A stretch of 56,194 nt of DNA from Brachybacterium phenoliresistens (lineage in GTDB: Bacteria > Actinomycetota > Actinomycetes > Actinomycetales > Dermabacteraceae), in assembly GCF_000576425.1 (NCBI RefSeq), contig NZ_KK070007.1, positions 1 through 56,194 of the forward strand, read 5' to 3'. Of the stretch, positions 7,914-16,780 are shown one piece after another. The translations under genes were made by a program, and so were the position numbers. Below the pieces are notes generated by a model, which ran no database searches, was not told where the DNA came from, and worked only from the letters and a program-made list of their open reading frames with translations. Positions within the stretch are counted from its first letter, which is position 1. Each line of letters opens with the position of its first letter.

Positions 7914-8906
7914 ATGAGCGCCACCGACGTGGACGGAGCGCGCGCCGCGGGCACCGGAGCCCCCGCGCGATCCACGACGCCGCTCGCCGGAGCATCGGGC
8001 GAGAAACGCCGCATGTCCCTCACCCACAAGCGCAACCTCAGGCTGGGGCTGCTGTTCATCTCGCCCTGGATCATCGGCGTCGCCGTCTTCATCGTGTACC
8101 CGGTGACCTACTCGATCGGCCTGAGCTTCACCCGGTACTCGGGCATGGCGACCCCCACCTGGGTCGGCGTGCAGAACTACATCACCGCCTTCTCGGACCC
8201 GCTGGTCGCCAAGGCCACCGGGAACACGCTGTTCTACGCGATCATCGCCGTGCCGCTGGGACTGGTCGTCGCCCTCACCCTCGCGATCGCCATGAACCAG
8301 AACGTGCGCGAGGTCGCCTGGTACCGCACCATCTTCTACGCCCCCTCGCTGATCCCCGCCTTCGCGATGTCGTTCATCTTCATCGTGTTCCTGAACCCGC
8401 AGTTCGGCGTGTTCAACCAGGTCATCGGCCTGTTCGGCGGATCGAACGTGAACCTGCTGGGCGATCCGACGGGCGTGAAGATCGCGATCATCCTCATGGC
8501 GCAGTTCGGCGCCGGCAACGCGGCCCTCATCTTCCTCGCGGGCCTGCGCAACGTGCCCAAGACCGTCTACGAGGCGGCGCGCGTGGACGGGGCCGGCCCC
8601 ATCCGCCAGTTCTTCTCGATCACCTTCCCGCTGCTGACCCCGGTGCTGCTGTTCAACCTCATCACCGGCGTCTCCGGTGCGCTGCAGGTCTTCACCGAGG
8701 CCTTCGTCATCACCAACGGATCCGGCGATCCCGACGGCGGCGCGCTGTTCTACATGATGTACCTGTACAAGACGGCATTCGGCTTCGCAGAGCTGGGCTA
8801 CGCCTCCGCCCTGGCCGTGCTGCTGTTCCTGACGGGTCTTGCCCTGGCGCTGCTGATCTTCTGGCTCTCGCGCCGATTCGTGAACTACGACGTGGACGCC
8901 GCCTGA
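7914..8906 (+). CDS. Sugar ABC transporter permease, MalF type
   Basis: The 330-residue inner-membrane permease has six predicted helices after a hydrophilic N-terminal tail of about 35 residues. The cytoplasmic EAA loop that docks the ATPase reads YEAARVDGAGPIRQFFSITF. It belongs to the CUT1 carbohydrate importer class, where permease pairs work with a lipoprotein and usually a shared MsiK-like ATPase encoded elsewhere. The start is the ATG at 7914, with GGAAGGAGA just upstream. The stop overlaps the next permease start. The transported sugar is unknown; the divergent ROK gene suggests sugar-responsive control. Confidence 0.9.
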   Translation: MSATDVDGARAAGTGAPARSTTPLAGASGEKRRMSLTHKRNLRLGLLFISPWIIGVAVFIVYPVTYSIGLSFTRYSGMATPTWVGVQNYITAFSDPLVAKATGNTLFYAIIAVPLGLVVALTLAIAMNQNVREVAWYRTIFYAPSLIPAFAMSFIFIVFLNPQFGVFNQVIGLFGGSNVNLLGDPTGVKIAIILMAQFGAGNAALIFLAGLRNVPKTVYEAARVDGAGPIRQFFSITFPLLTPVLLFNLITGVSGALQVFTEAFVITNGSGDPDGGALFYMMYLYKTAFGFAELGYASALAVLLFLTGLALALLIFWLSRRFVNYDVDAA

Positions 8907-9865
8907 TGACTACCTCCCTCACCGAGCACGACTCGAGCGCCGCCTCGAGCACCGCCAAGAACTCCTCGCACCTCGCCGAGCGCCGCCGCCAGCGGGCGGA
9001 GGACGCCGACCAGAACAACCGTCGCGCCGACGGCACCCTGCGGCCGTGGTACTCCACGCTCATCGCCCGGATCGTCATGATCGCGCTGAGCGCGCTGTTC
9101 CTGCTGCCGATGTACTGGATGATCGCCTCCTCGCTGAAGTCCAACGAGGAGCTCGCGAAGTTCCCGCCGACCCTGCTCCCCCAGTCCTGGGAGTTCGGGA
9201 ACTACGTCAAGGCCATCACGGCCATGCCGTTCCTCCAGTTCTTCGCGAACTCCGCGATCATCACCGTCTCCGTGGTGGTCCTCAGCGTGGTCGCGAACTT
9301 CATCGTCGCCTACGGCTTCTCCTGCATCGAGTGGCCCGGCCGCGACAAGGTCTTCCTCGTGGTCATCGGCACCCTGTTCCTGCCGTTCCCGGTCACGCTC
9401 ATCCCGATGTTCGACATGTGGGCCCGGCTGGGCGCGGTGAACACCCTGTTCCCGCTCATCATCCCGGCCATGTTCGGCTCCGCGTTCTTCGTGTTCCTGC
9501 TGCGGCAGTTCCTGCTGCAGATCCCCCGGGACATGCTCAACGCCGCCCGCGTGGACGGGGCCAGCGAATGGACGATCCTGTGGAAGCTCGTCTTCCCCAC
9601 CGCCCGCCCGGCCCTGACCACAGTCGCGATCTTCGCCGCGGTCGGCGCCTGGAACGACTTCATGGGACCGCTGATCTACCTGCAGGACCAGAGGGTCCAG
9701 ACCCTGTCCATCGGTCTGCAGACCTTCCGCTCCGTCAACGCCCAGGACGTCTCCTTCAACCAGCTCATGGCCGCATCGTTCCTCGTGATCCTGCCGCTGC
9801 TGGTCCTGTTCTTCATCTTCCAGCGGTACTTCATCCGCGGCATCACGATCGGAGGCTTCAAGTGA
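8906..9865 (+). CDS. Sugar ABC transporter permease, MalG type
   Basis: This 319-residue partner permease has a charged N-terminal tail of about 50 residues (ERRRQRAEDADQNNRR) and six membrane helices. The EAA-type loop is LNAARVDGASEWTILWKLVF, and the C-terminus FIRGITIGGFK is typical of MalG-like CUT1 permeases. The ATG at 8906 shares one base with the TGA of the upstream permease. The gene's own stop overlaps the GTG of the binding-protein gene. No ATP-binding subunit is encoded in the cluster, so a chromosomal multitask ATPase is probably used. Confidence 0.9.
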   Translation: MTTSLTEHDSSAASSTAKNSSHLAERRRQRAEDADQNNRRADGTLRPWYSTLIARIVMIALSALFLLPMYWMIASSLKSNEELAKFPPTLLPQSWEFGNYVKAITAMPFLQFFANSAIITVSVVVLSVVANFIVAYGFSCIEWPGRDKVFLVVIGTLFLPFPVTLIPMFDMWARLGAVNTLFPLIIPAMFGSAFFVFLLRQFLLQIPRDMLNAARVDGASEWTILWKLVFPTARPALTTVAIFAAVGAWNDFMGPLIYLQDQRVQTLSIGLQTFRSVNAQDVSFNQLMAASFLVILPLLVLFFIFQRYFIRGITIGGFK

Positions 9866-11241
9866 TCGACAGACGACGATTCCTCGGCGGTGCGGGCCTC
9901 GCCGCCGCCGCGACCCTGGGCGCCACCTCCTGCGCCCGCAGCCGGGCGACCGGCGACAACGTCATCCGCTACTGGGGCATGGGCGCCGCCGACACCGACA
10001 AGGACCAGGCGGTCCTGGACGCCTTCAAGGCCACCGACGCCGGGAAGGACGTCCAGGTCATCATCGACCAGGTCCCCTCCAGCGGCGCGGCGGACAACAG
10101 CCAGATCATCACGGCCGTGCGCGGCGGGACCGCGCCGGACCTGTGGTGGATGGACCGCTTCAACGCCGTGCAGAACGCCTCCATCGGCCTGCTCGAGCCC
10201 ATCGACGGCCTCATCGAGGAGTACGAGGACGTCTCCGTCGAGGAGTTCAAGTCCCAGTGGATCCAGTTCGCGGTCGACGAGCTGACCTACGACGGGCAGA
10301 CCTACGGCCTGCCCACCGCGACCGACGCCCGTGGCCTGCTCTACAACGAGAACATCCTCAAGGACGTCGGGATCGACCTGGACATGTTCGACCCGACGCA
10401 GCACGTCATCACCTGGGACGAGCTGCGCGAGGTCGCCCGGCAGGTCACCCACGAGGACTCCCGCGGCAACTACGACCGCTTCGGCTTCGTGCCGTGGGTG
10501 GACCAGGGCACGCCCTACACCTGGGCCTTCGGCCTGGGCGCCGAGGTCTACGACAACGAGACCTCGAAGATCACCCTGGACTCCCCCGAGTGGAAGGCCG
10601 TGTTCGAGCTGTACGCGGACTGGGCCGAGGAGTTCCCCTACTCCAAGGTCGACGCCTTCTACGCGACCTACCAGCCGCCGAACGCGCCGCCCACCCAGAA
10701 CGCGCTGTTCTCCGAGCGCCTGGCCATCACGCCGACCGGCCCGTGGCAGATCCAGGGCAACGAGAAGTACGCCCCGGACCTCCCGCTGAAGTGGACCTGG
10801 CTGCCCGTCCAGAAGGACGGCGACCCCACCTACACGTGGTCGGGCGGCCAGTCGCTGGTGATCCCCAAGGGCGCGAACATGACCAAGACGCTCTGGGAGT
10901 TCCTGAAGTTCTTCGCGGGCTACCCGGGCCAGTCGATCTACCAGCCGATGCTGGGCAACCTGCCCACGAACCTGCAGGCGATCGTCGAGAAGAAGTACAA
11001 CCCGGGGGCGGAGCTGTTCCGGGAGATGCTCCCGAACTCGACCTCCCGTCCGCCGCTGCCGGTGGGCTCGGCCGTGTGGGACACCACCGACCGCGCCAAG
11101 TCCTCCGTGGCGCTGGGGTCCAAGACGCCGCAGGAGGCGATCGAGGAGAACCAGGCCCTGATCGCCCCGAAGATGGCGCTGTTCCCCGACTTCAAGATGC
11201 CCGAGACGTACGGCAAGCCCAGCCCCATCCCCGAGGCCTGA
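9862..11241 (+). CDS. Extracellular sugar-binding lipoprotein of ABC importer
   Basis: The 459-residue protein starts at the GTG at 9862, which overlaps the permease stop as GTGA; GGAGG at 9851-9855 is the ribosome site. The leader IDRRRFLGGAGLAAAATLGA carries a twin arginine, a hydrophobic core and a lipobox-like ATSC at about residues 20-23. The mature domain (NVIRYWGMGAADTDKDQAV onward) is a family 1 solute-binding protein rich in tryptophan and tyrosine, which stack on sugars. It would capture an oligosaccharide outside the cell and deliver it to the two permeases encoded just upstream. A strong hairpin follows the gene. Confidence 0.88.
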   Translation: MIDRRRFLGGAGLAAAATLGATSCARSRATGDNVIRYWGMGAADTDKDQAVLDAFKATDAGKDVQVIIDQVPSSGAADNSQIITAVRGGTAPDLWWMDRFNAVQNASIGLLEPIDGLIEEYEDVSVEEFKSQWIQFAVDELTYDGQTYGLPTATDARGLLYNENILKDVGIDLDMFDPTQHVITWDELREVARQVTHEDSRGNYDRFGFVPWVDQGTPYTWAFGLGAEVYDNETSKITLDSPEWKAVFELYADWAEEFPYSKVDAFYATYQPPNAPPTQNALFSERLAITPTGPWQIQGNEKYAPDLPLKWTWLPVQKDGDPTYTWSGGQSLVIPKGANMTKTLWEFLKFFAGYPGQSIYQPMLGNLPTNLQAIVEKKYNPGAELFREMLPNSTSRPPLPVGSAVWDTTDRAKSSVALGSKTPQEAIEENQALIAPKMALFPDFKMPETYGKPSPIPEA

Positions 11242-11245
11242 GCCT

Positions 11246-11285
11246 CGCCCGGGCTCCGCGACCTCCGCGTCGCGGGGCCCGGGCG
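11246..11285 (+). terminator. Terminator of the sugar ABC operon
   Basis: CGCCCGGGCTCCGCGAC (11246-11262) pairs with GTCGCGGGGCCCGGGCG (11269-11285) over 17 positions with a single T-G wobble and a 6-nt loop. It begins 5 bp after the binding-protein stop. Confidence 0.7.
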
Positions 11286-11420
11286 GCCCCGGCCGATTCC
11301 GTCCCGAAAAGATCCGACGAATCGTCCGATGCCCCTCCCCAAGCCCTGCCCCCATCGGGCAGGCTGAAGACGTCGGCCCCTCGGCCGGCCCGGGACCCGG
11401 CACCATCGCGGGCCCCGACC

Positions 11421-11518
11421 CCGGCCACCGGCCGGACCTCCGGCCATCGGCCGGCCCCCAGACCTCCGGCCATCGGCCGGACCGCAGACCTCCGGCCTCC
11501 CGGCCGGACAGGAAACCC
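11421..11518. repeat. Tandem palindromic repeats, 26-bp period
   Basis: About four units of the type CGGCCATCGGCCGG plus a spacer containing CAGACCTC start near 11421, 11441, 11467 and 11493. Most units contain CCGGCC-N3-GGCCGG, an inverted repeat able to form a small hairpin. They fill the second half of the 304-bp gap between the binding-protein gene and the oxidoreductase gene. I see no coding sequence in this gap. Confidence 0.65.
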
Positions 11519-11545
11519 ACGAGACGGGAAGCAGGAATCCACCCC

Positions 11546-12535
11546 ATGACCTCCCCCCTGGACACGGCAGCGCCCTTGCGGATCGCCGTGCTCTCCGCCT
11601 GGCACGTGCACGCCGAGGAGTACGGACGCGCCGCGATCGACCACCCGGGCACCGAGCTGGTCGCCGTGTGGGACGACGACGCGCCCCGCGGGCAGGAGCT
11701 CGCCGAGCGCCTGGGCGTCCCCTTCGAGGCCGATCTCGAGGCGCTGCTGGCGCGCGAGGACCTCGACGGCGTCACCGTCACCACCGCCACCAGCGACCAC
11801 GACGAGGTGCTCGGAAAGGCCATCGCCGCGGGCAAGCACGTCTTCACCGAGAAGCTGCTCTCCCCCACCGTCGAGGGCTGCGACGTCCTCGTCGAGGCGG
11901 CCGGCGCCGCCGGCGTGGCGCTGACCGTGTCGCTGCCGCGCCTGTCCCACGGGTACTGCGTGGCCCTGCGCGAGGTGCTCGAGGCCGGGACGCTGGGACG
12001 CCTCACGTACTCGCGCGTGCGCCTGGCCCACAACGGCTCCCTCGCCAACTGGCTGCCCGAGCGCTTCTACGACGCGACCGAGGCCCTCGGCGGCGCGTTC
12101 TCGGACCTCGCCGCCCACCCCGTCTACCTCACCCAGCTGATCCTGGGCGAGGACGTGCAGGTCGCCGGTGCGACCTACACCGACATGACCGGCCGCGGCG
12201 TCGAGGACAACGCGGTGGTCACCGTGACCTCGGCCGACGGCGCCATCGGCGTGGTCGAGACCGGGTTCGTCACCCCCGCCAGCCCGTTCACGATCGAGGT
12301 CCTCGGCACCGAGGGCTCCCTGATCTACGGCTTCGAGGAGGACGAGCAGGGCGCCGTGATGCGCGTGAACGCCGGCGACGGCTTCCAGCGCGTCGATGTC
12401 CCCGCCGATGCCCCCGCCCCCTTCGACCTCTGGGTCGAGGCGATCCGCACCGGCGAGCCCACCACCGAGAACCTGCGGCGGGCGCGCGCCCTGACGGCCC
12501 TGGTCGTCGCGGCGAACGACCGCGCGCACGCCTGA
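11546..12535 (+). CDS. Gfo/Idh/MocA-family oxidoreductase with altered nucleotide-binding loop
   Basis: This 329-residue protein has the two-domain layout of the Gfo/Idh/MocA family: a Rossmann domain, then an alpha/beta substrate domain (ALGGAFSDLAAHPVYLTQLI). The catalytic lysine of the EKP motif appears as EKLL (E102, K103). The usual glycine-rich GxGxxG loop is replaced by VLSAWHVHAEEYG (15-27), which lacks the glycines. Cofactor binding may therefore differ, or the protein may be non-catalytic. It is followed after 78 bp by a family member with an intact loop. A role in oxidising or epimerising an imported sugar is inferred from context. Confidence 0.82.
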   Translation: MTSPLDTAAPLRIAVLSAWHVHAEEYGRAAIDHPGTELVAVWDDDAPRGQELAERLGVPFEADLEALLAREDLDGVTVTTATSDHDEVLGKAIAAGKHVFTEKLLSPTVEGCDVLVEAAGAAGVALTVSLPRLSHGYCVALREVLEAGTLGRLTYSRVRLAHNGSLANWLPERFYDATEALGGAFSDLAAHPVYLTQLILGEDVQVAGATYTDMTGRGVEDNAVVTVTSADGAIGVVETGFVTPASPFTIEVLGTEGSLIYGFEEDEQGAVMRVNAGDGFQRVDVPADAPAPFDLWVEAIRTGEPTTENLRRARALTALVVAANDRAHA

Positions 12536-12613
12536 GCGGCCCCGCCCCGGGCTCTGCCCTCCGCCCCCACCACTGCTGACCCAGAACGCATCCCACCAGG
12601 AGAACCAGGAACC

Positions 12614-13663
12614 ATGACCACCACCTCCACCGCCCCCCTCCCGAGCTCCGCGACCATCACCTCGCCCGTCCGCATCGGCATCATCGGCGGCGGCGGCATC
12701 GCCGGCGCGCACCTGAACGGCTACAAGGCCGCCGGCGACGCCGTGCGCATCACCGCCATCGCCGATGCCTTCGAGAAGACCCTCGCCCAGCGCGTCGAGG
12801 AGACCGGCGCGAAGGGCTACTCCGACTTCGCCGAGCTCGTGAAGGACCCCGAGGTCGACGCCGTCGACATCTGCCTGCCCCACCACCTGCACCGCGACGC
12901 GATCGTCGCGGCCGCCGAGGCCGGCAAGCACATCCTCTGCGAGAAGCCGCTGTGCCTGACCCCCGAGGAGGCCCGCGACGTCCGCGACGCCGTGCAGAAG
13001 GCCGGCGTCACCCTCATGTGCGCGCACAACCAGCTGTTCATGCCGGCGGTCGCCAAGGCCAAGGAGATCATCGACTCCGGCGCCCTGGGCACCGTGTACG
13101 AGGTCCGCACGACCGACTCGTTCTACAACAACTTCGACCCGGCGAACATGGGCTGGCGTGCGAAGGCCGCGACCTCCGGCGGCGGCGAGTACATCGACAC
13201 CGGCTACCACCCCACCTACCTGCTCATGCACCTGTCCGGCGGCGGCCGCCCCGAGAAGGTCTTCTCGATGATGTCCACCCACCGCCTGGACTTCATGGAG
13301 GGCGAGGACTCCGCACAGGTCCTGGTGCGCTTCGACAACGGCAGCGTGGGCCAGCTGGTCACCTCGTGGGCCTACCAGGCCGCCCCCGGCACCGACCGCT
13401 TCAGCGTGGTGGGCGAGAAGGGCTCGCTCAGCTCCGACGGCACCACCCTGCGCGTCAAGCTGCACGCCGAGGACACGGAGCAGGTCTTCGAGCACGAGGA
13501 GGTCGACACCTTCGCCGCGGAGATCGCCGACTTCCTCGAGTGCCTCACCACGGGCAAGCGCCCGCTGAACACCGAGGACGAGGGCATCGCCGTGCTCGGC
13601 ATCATCCTCGCCGCCTACGAGAGCGCCCGCACCGGCACCCTCGCGGACGTCCCCGAGGTCTGA
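12614..13663 (+). CDS. Gfo/Idh/MocA-family sugar oxidoreductase
   Basis: The 349-residue protein has a complete dinucleotide-binding loop, IGIIGGGGIAGAHLNGY (21-37), and the catalytic EKP motif (E110-K111-P112). The substrate domain carries GGGEYIDTGYHPTYLLMHL, where the D and H of the family active site are expected. Such enzymes use NAD(P) to oxidise or reduce hydroxyl groups on sugars, inositols or glycosides. The ribosome site AGGAGAACCAGGA precedes the ATG at 12614. Its place after an ABC importer and next to a second Gfo/Idh gene suggests intracellular processing of the imported sugar. A terminator follows. Confidence 0.9.
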   Translation: MTTTSTAPLPSSATITSPVRIGIIGGGGIAGAHLNGYKAAGDAVRITAIADAFEKTLAQRVEETGAKGYSDFAELVKDPEVDAVDICLPHHLHRDAIVAAAEAGKHILCEKPLCLTPEEARDVRDAVQKAGVTLMCAHNQLFMPAVAKAKEIIDSGALGTVYEVRTTDSFYNNFDPANMGWRAKAATSGGGEYIDTGYHPTYLLMHLSGGGRPEKVFSMMSTHRLDFMEGEDSAQVLVRFDNGSVGQLVTSWAYQAAPGTDRFSVVGEKGSLSSDGTTLRVKLHAEDTEQVFEHEEVDTFAAEIADFLECLTTGKRPLNTEDEGIAVLGIILAAYESARTGTLADVPEV

Positions 13664-13671
13664 TCCCCTCC

Positions 13672-13705
13672 CGCCGGCCCCGCGGTACCCGCCGCGGGGC
13701 CGGCG
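13672..13705 (+). terminator. Terminator after the oxidoreductase pair
   Basis: CGCCGGCCCCGCGG (13672-13685) and CCGCGGGGCCGGCG (13692-13705) form a perfect 14-bp stem with a 6-nt loop, 9 bp after the stop. Confidence 0.7.
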
Positions 13706-13813
13706 CCCTCTCCTCCTCCCGAAGCGGCCGCCGATCCCGATCCCGGCCGCTGCGCGCTCGGACCTCGTCGCAGCGCGCCCACCCCCGCGTTCCCTCCCCC
13801 ACCCCTGGAGACG

Positions 13814-15928
13814 ATGATGTCCCACCGGAACCTCCCCTCCTCCGCCCTTCGCCGCCCCCTCGGCCGTCGCAGCGCCCTCGGCGCGGGCCTCGGCGCCACC
13901 GCCCTGGCCCTCGGGGCCGCGTCCCCGGCCGCGGCCGGCGGTCCCGCCCCGCTCGCGGGCCCCGCAGCGGCAGGCGCCCCGGCCGCGCCCGTGCTGCCGG
14001 CCCCCGCCGAGCGCGGCACGCCCGGCGTGCGCTGGAAGGACGGCCACGTCCTGCCGACCTTCGCGCGCGCCACATCCCTGCGGGTCGCCGATCCCCGGGA
14101 GCTGGACGGCTTCGCGCAGACGCTCCTGGTCACCCTGCAGGGCCTGGTCAACCGCGAGCGCCCCGAGATCTACCTGGTCCTGGACGAGGTCGACGCCACC
14201 TGGGTGCCGGACCTCCCCGTGCCCACCGAGACCGTCGAGGACCCGCTGAGCCTGGTCGAGACCTACCGCGACCGCATCGCCGGCGCCGTCGTCTACGACA
14301 TGGACGCGCCGGACACCATCAACGTGGCCACCACCCTGGCCGCCCTGCACGGCGGCGTCGCCGCCACCGCCGAGCTCGCCGCCGAGCACGGTCTGGAGAT
14401 CCTCGAGGACCTCCGCGGGCGCTTCGAGGACGACCCGGCCGCGATCTACGCCTGGGCCCACGAGACCCTGTGGGAGCAGTGCACCCACCGCATGCTGGTG
14501 GGCCTGCCGCCCACCCGGACCGTCGAGGTCGACGGCGTCGCCTGGACGGAGGCGCTGCGCTGGCCCGAGCAGACCCGCGACTTCTCCAACCGCGAGGTGC
14601 GCACCGTCGACCTGTCCGCGCATCTCGACGCCGAGGCGGTCTTCGTCCGCATGACCGACGCCTTCCCCGAGGATGGCTGGGGCCCGGACGTCTACGGCGT
14701 CACCGTCGAGGCCGATGGCGCGCAGATCGCCGCCTTCACCCCCGGTGCCCCGGAGGAGGAGCCCTTCCTCTTCGACGGCTCCGGCTCGACGGTCCTCGAG
14801 GGCCACCGCTTCGCCGACGGCGGCGGGCGCTTCATCTACCGGATCGCGGTGCCGGAGGGCGCGACGAGCCTGTCCGTCTCTCTGGACATCGTCAACCAGT
14901 TCGTCGTCTCGATCACCGGCACCTCCCCCACCCGGGTCGAGCCGTTCGTCCACTTCCGCGACATGGCCGCCGCGACCGATGCGCTCGTGGTCTGGCTGCC
15001 GCCCTCGGGCGACAGCGGCTCCCAGTTCACGCAGCTGCTGGATGCGCTCGAGCCCGGGTCGGCCTTCGCCGGCTGGTTCGCGAACGACGTCTCCGGCGAG
15101 TGGTCCGGGGTGACGCTGTGCAGCCAGGCCGGGGTGATCGTCGTCCCGGCGGACTGGTACGCCAACGGCTCCGCGCTGTCCGGGGTCGCGGCCGATGTGC
15201 ACCACGTCCCCGCGCGGCGGTCCTCGCAGCGCCCCGAGGACGCGACCTACGTGACCCTCATCTTCGGCGAGGGCGACAACATCCAGTACTGCCAGCGGCA
15301 CCTGCGGGCGCTGTGGGACGACCCGGCGCGCGGGCAGGTCCCGATCTCCTGGACCGTCAGCCCGCTGCTGGAGGACGCCGGCCCCGCGCTGCTGCGCCAC
15401 CTCCGCGACACCGGCACCGACAACGACCTGCTGGTGTGCGGGCCCTCCGGCGCCGGCTACACCTACGGCGATTCCTGGCCGGAGGACGAGCTCGCGGTCT
15501 ACACGGGCATCACCGGCGGCTACCTGGCCCGCACCGGTCTCGACGTCATCTACGGGTACACCACGCCCACGCCCGACGGCGACAACCCCGTCATGCCCGA
15601 GCGGGTGCTGGAGGCCTACGCCCGCGACGTGCGCCTGCGCGGCATCATGCAGACGGGCGACCCGTACGAGATCTCGGAGCCCGGGGCCGCGGTCCCGCTG
15701 ATCGCCGCCCTGTCCCCCTTCGGCGACCCCGAGAGCTATCGGACGCAGATCGAGGAGATGATCGCCGAGCGCAAGGGCCCCGGCCCGCTGTTCATCGCGG
15801 TGCACGTGCACGCCTGGTCCTTCACCCCGTCGAAGGCGGCCGAGCTGGTGGCGAGCCTGCCGGAGGGCGTGCGGGTCGTCCTCGCGGACGAGTTCTTCGA
15901 CCTGTTCCGGCGGTCGCAGGAGGGCTGA
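13814..15928 (+). CDS. Tat-exported GxGYxYP-family protein, putative glycan hydrolase
   Basis: The 704-residue protein starts with tandem ATG codons at 13814/13817 after GGAGACG. Its leader has twin arginines (RRPLGRRSALG, 13-23), a hydrophobic stretch and an AxA-like SPAAAGG site near residue 42, so it is probably exported folded. The hallmark of the GxGYxYP family is seen as GAGYTYGD (546-553). An additional beta-rich segment (about 235-385) resembles a jelly-roll or carbohydrate-binding domain inserted between the two GxGYxYP halves. The family is called a putative glycoside hydrolase in domain databases, but its reaction is not established to my knowledge. The sugar importer and oxidoreductases upstream support a role in glycan use. 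Confidence 0.78.
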   Translation: MMSHRNLPSSALRRPLGRRSALGAGLGATALALGAASPAAAGGPAPLAGPAAAGAPAAPVLPAPAERGTPGVRWKDGHVLPTFARATSLRVADPRELDGFAQTLLVTLQGLVNRERPEIYLVLDEVDATWVPDLPVPTETVEDPLSLVETYRDRIAGAVVYDMDAPDTINVATTLAALHGGVAATAELAAEHGLEILEDLRGRFEDDPAAIYAWAHETLWEQCTHRMLVGLPPTRTVEVDGVAWTEALRWPEQTRDFSNREVRTVDLSAHLDAEAVFVRMTDAFPEDGWGPDVYGVTVEADGAQIAAFTPGAPEEEPFLFDGSGSTVLEGHRFADGGGRFIYRIAVPEGATSLSVSLDIVNQFVVSITGTSPTRVEPFVHFRDMAAATDALVVWLPPSGDSGSQFTQLLDALEPGSAFAGWFANDVSGEWSGVTLCSQAGVIVVPADWYANGSALSGVAADVHHVPARRSSQRPEDATYVTLIFGEGDNIQYCQRHLRALWDDPARGQVPISWTVSPLLEDAGPALLRHLRDTGTDNDLLVCGPSGAGYTYGDSWPEDELAVYTGITGGYLARTGLDVIYGYTTPTPDGDNPVMPERVLEAYARDVRLRGIMQTGDPYEISEPGAAVPLIAALSPFGDPESYRTQIEEMIAERKGPGPLFIAVHVHAWSFTPSKAAELVASLPEGVRVVLADEFFDLFRRSQEG

Positions 15929-15932
15929 GGCG

Positions 15933-15965
15933 GCACGGCGGCCGCCCGCACCGCGGTCGCCGTGC
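15933..15965. terminator. Hairpin between convergent genes
   Basis: GCACGGCG (15933-15940) pairs with CGCCGTGC (15958-15965), with further G/C-rich pairing in the interior. It lies between the GxGYxYP gene and the leftward DUF202 gene and could end transcription from either side. Confidence 0.45.
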
Positions 15966-15989
15966 GGCCCGCCCGGGCACGGGCCGGGC

Positions 15990-16421
15990 TCAGCTCCGCA
16001 GGATCCCCGCCACCAGGTACGCCGCGCACAGCGCGCCGAGCAGGAGCACCGCGCCGGTGGCCACGAGCATCGGCACGCCCGAGCGGGCCAGCCCGTCCTC
16101 CTCGACGAGGCCGCGGTGCTCGCGGGCGTAGCCGTGGGCGGTGGCGACGTAGGCGAGGATCGCGCAGCCGGCCACGGCCAGGCCTGCCACCACCGCCGTC
16201 ACCCCGAGGGCGGGGGCGGTGAAGCGGGCGGCCACCAGCCCGGCGGCGGCGAAGGACAGGCAGGTGCGACGCCATGCCAGCAGGGTGCGCTCGACCTGCA
16301 GCCCCGGGTCGAAGGGCGCGTCGCCCGGTCGGCGCGGGCGCCCCGGCGGGCCGCCCGGCGGCGGCCCCGGAGGCCCGGGCGGCGGGGCGGGCGGGGTGGG
16401 GCCCGCAGGCGGCGTGCTCAC
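15990..16421 (-). CDS. DUF202-family membrane protein (second of pair)
   Basis: This 143-residue protein has a proline/glycine-rich N-terminal tail of about 35 residues (TPPAPPPGPPGPPPGGPPG). The DUF202 core follows: FDPGLQVERTLLAWRRTCLSF, then three predicted membrane helices. DUF202 proteins (YidH-like) are small membrane proteins of unknown function whose conserved ERTxLAWxR segment precedes helix 1. The start is the GTG at 16421, overlapping the upstream DUF202 stop as GTGA, so the two are translationally coupled. It is the last gene of an operon headed by the formylglycine-generating enzyme. Confidence 0.82.
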   Translation of the reverse strand: MSTPPAGPTPPAPPPGPPGPPPGGPPGRPRRPGDAPFDPGLQVERTLLAWRRTCLSFAAAGLVAARFTAPALGVTAVVAGLAVAGCAILAYVATAHGYAREHRGLVEEDGLARSGVPMLVATGAVLLLGALCAAYLVAGILRS

Positions 16422-16780
16422 GCGAACAGGCCGATGGTCACCAGGGCCGCCGCGATGATCACCCCGGCCACGATGATCGCGCCGGCGCCGAGGCCCGGCA
16501 GCGGCGTGCCGCGGCGCAGGGAGCGCTCGGTCGCGGCCCAGCCCCACCACGCCTGCAGGGAGGCGACGGTGCCCAGCACCACGAAGACCCCGGCGGCGGC
16601 CGCCCGCCACCCCAGGGCCTCCGGCAGGGCCAGGGCCTCGAGGGCGAACGCCCCCGCGTACAGGGCCAGGGCTGTGCGCAGCCAGGCGAGGAAGGTGCGC
16701 TCGTTGGCGAGGCTGAACCGGGGATCGGGCTCGTCGCCGTCGCGGTAGACGGTGCCGGGGAAGCGGCGGGGGGCGTTCAT
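16418..16780 (-). CDS. DUF202-family membrane protein (first of pair)
   Basis: The protein has 120 residues with the DUF202 signature FSLANERTFLAWLRTALALY at residues 22-41. Three predicted membrane helices follow, ending ...AAALVTIGLFA. Its ATG at 16780 overlaps the stop of the FGE gene (ATGA), and its stop overlaps the start of a second DUF202 gene. The family function is unknown. The tight coupling implies co-production with FGE, perhaps as a two-subunit membrane complex, but this is inference from gene order alone. Confidence 0.85.
   Translation of the reverse strand: MNAPRRFPGTVYRDGDEPDPRFSLANERTFLAWLRTALALYAGAFALEALALPEALGWRAAAAGVFVVLGTVASLQAWWGWAATERSLRRGTPLPGLGAGAIIVAGVIIAAALVTIGLFA

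Noticed and set aside
11192..15811. 1,500-codon minus-strand open frame opposite the oxidoreductase and GxGYxYP genes
   Set aside because: Antisense to conserved genes, low complexity, no ribosome site or recognisable domain.
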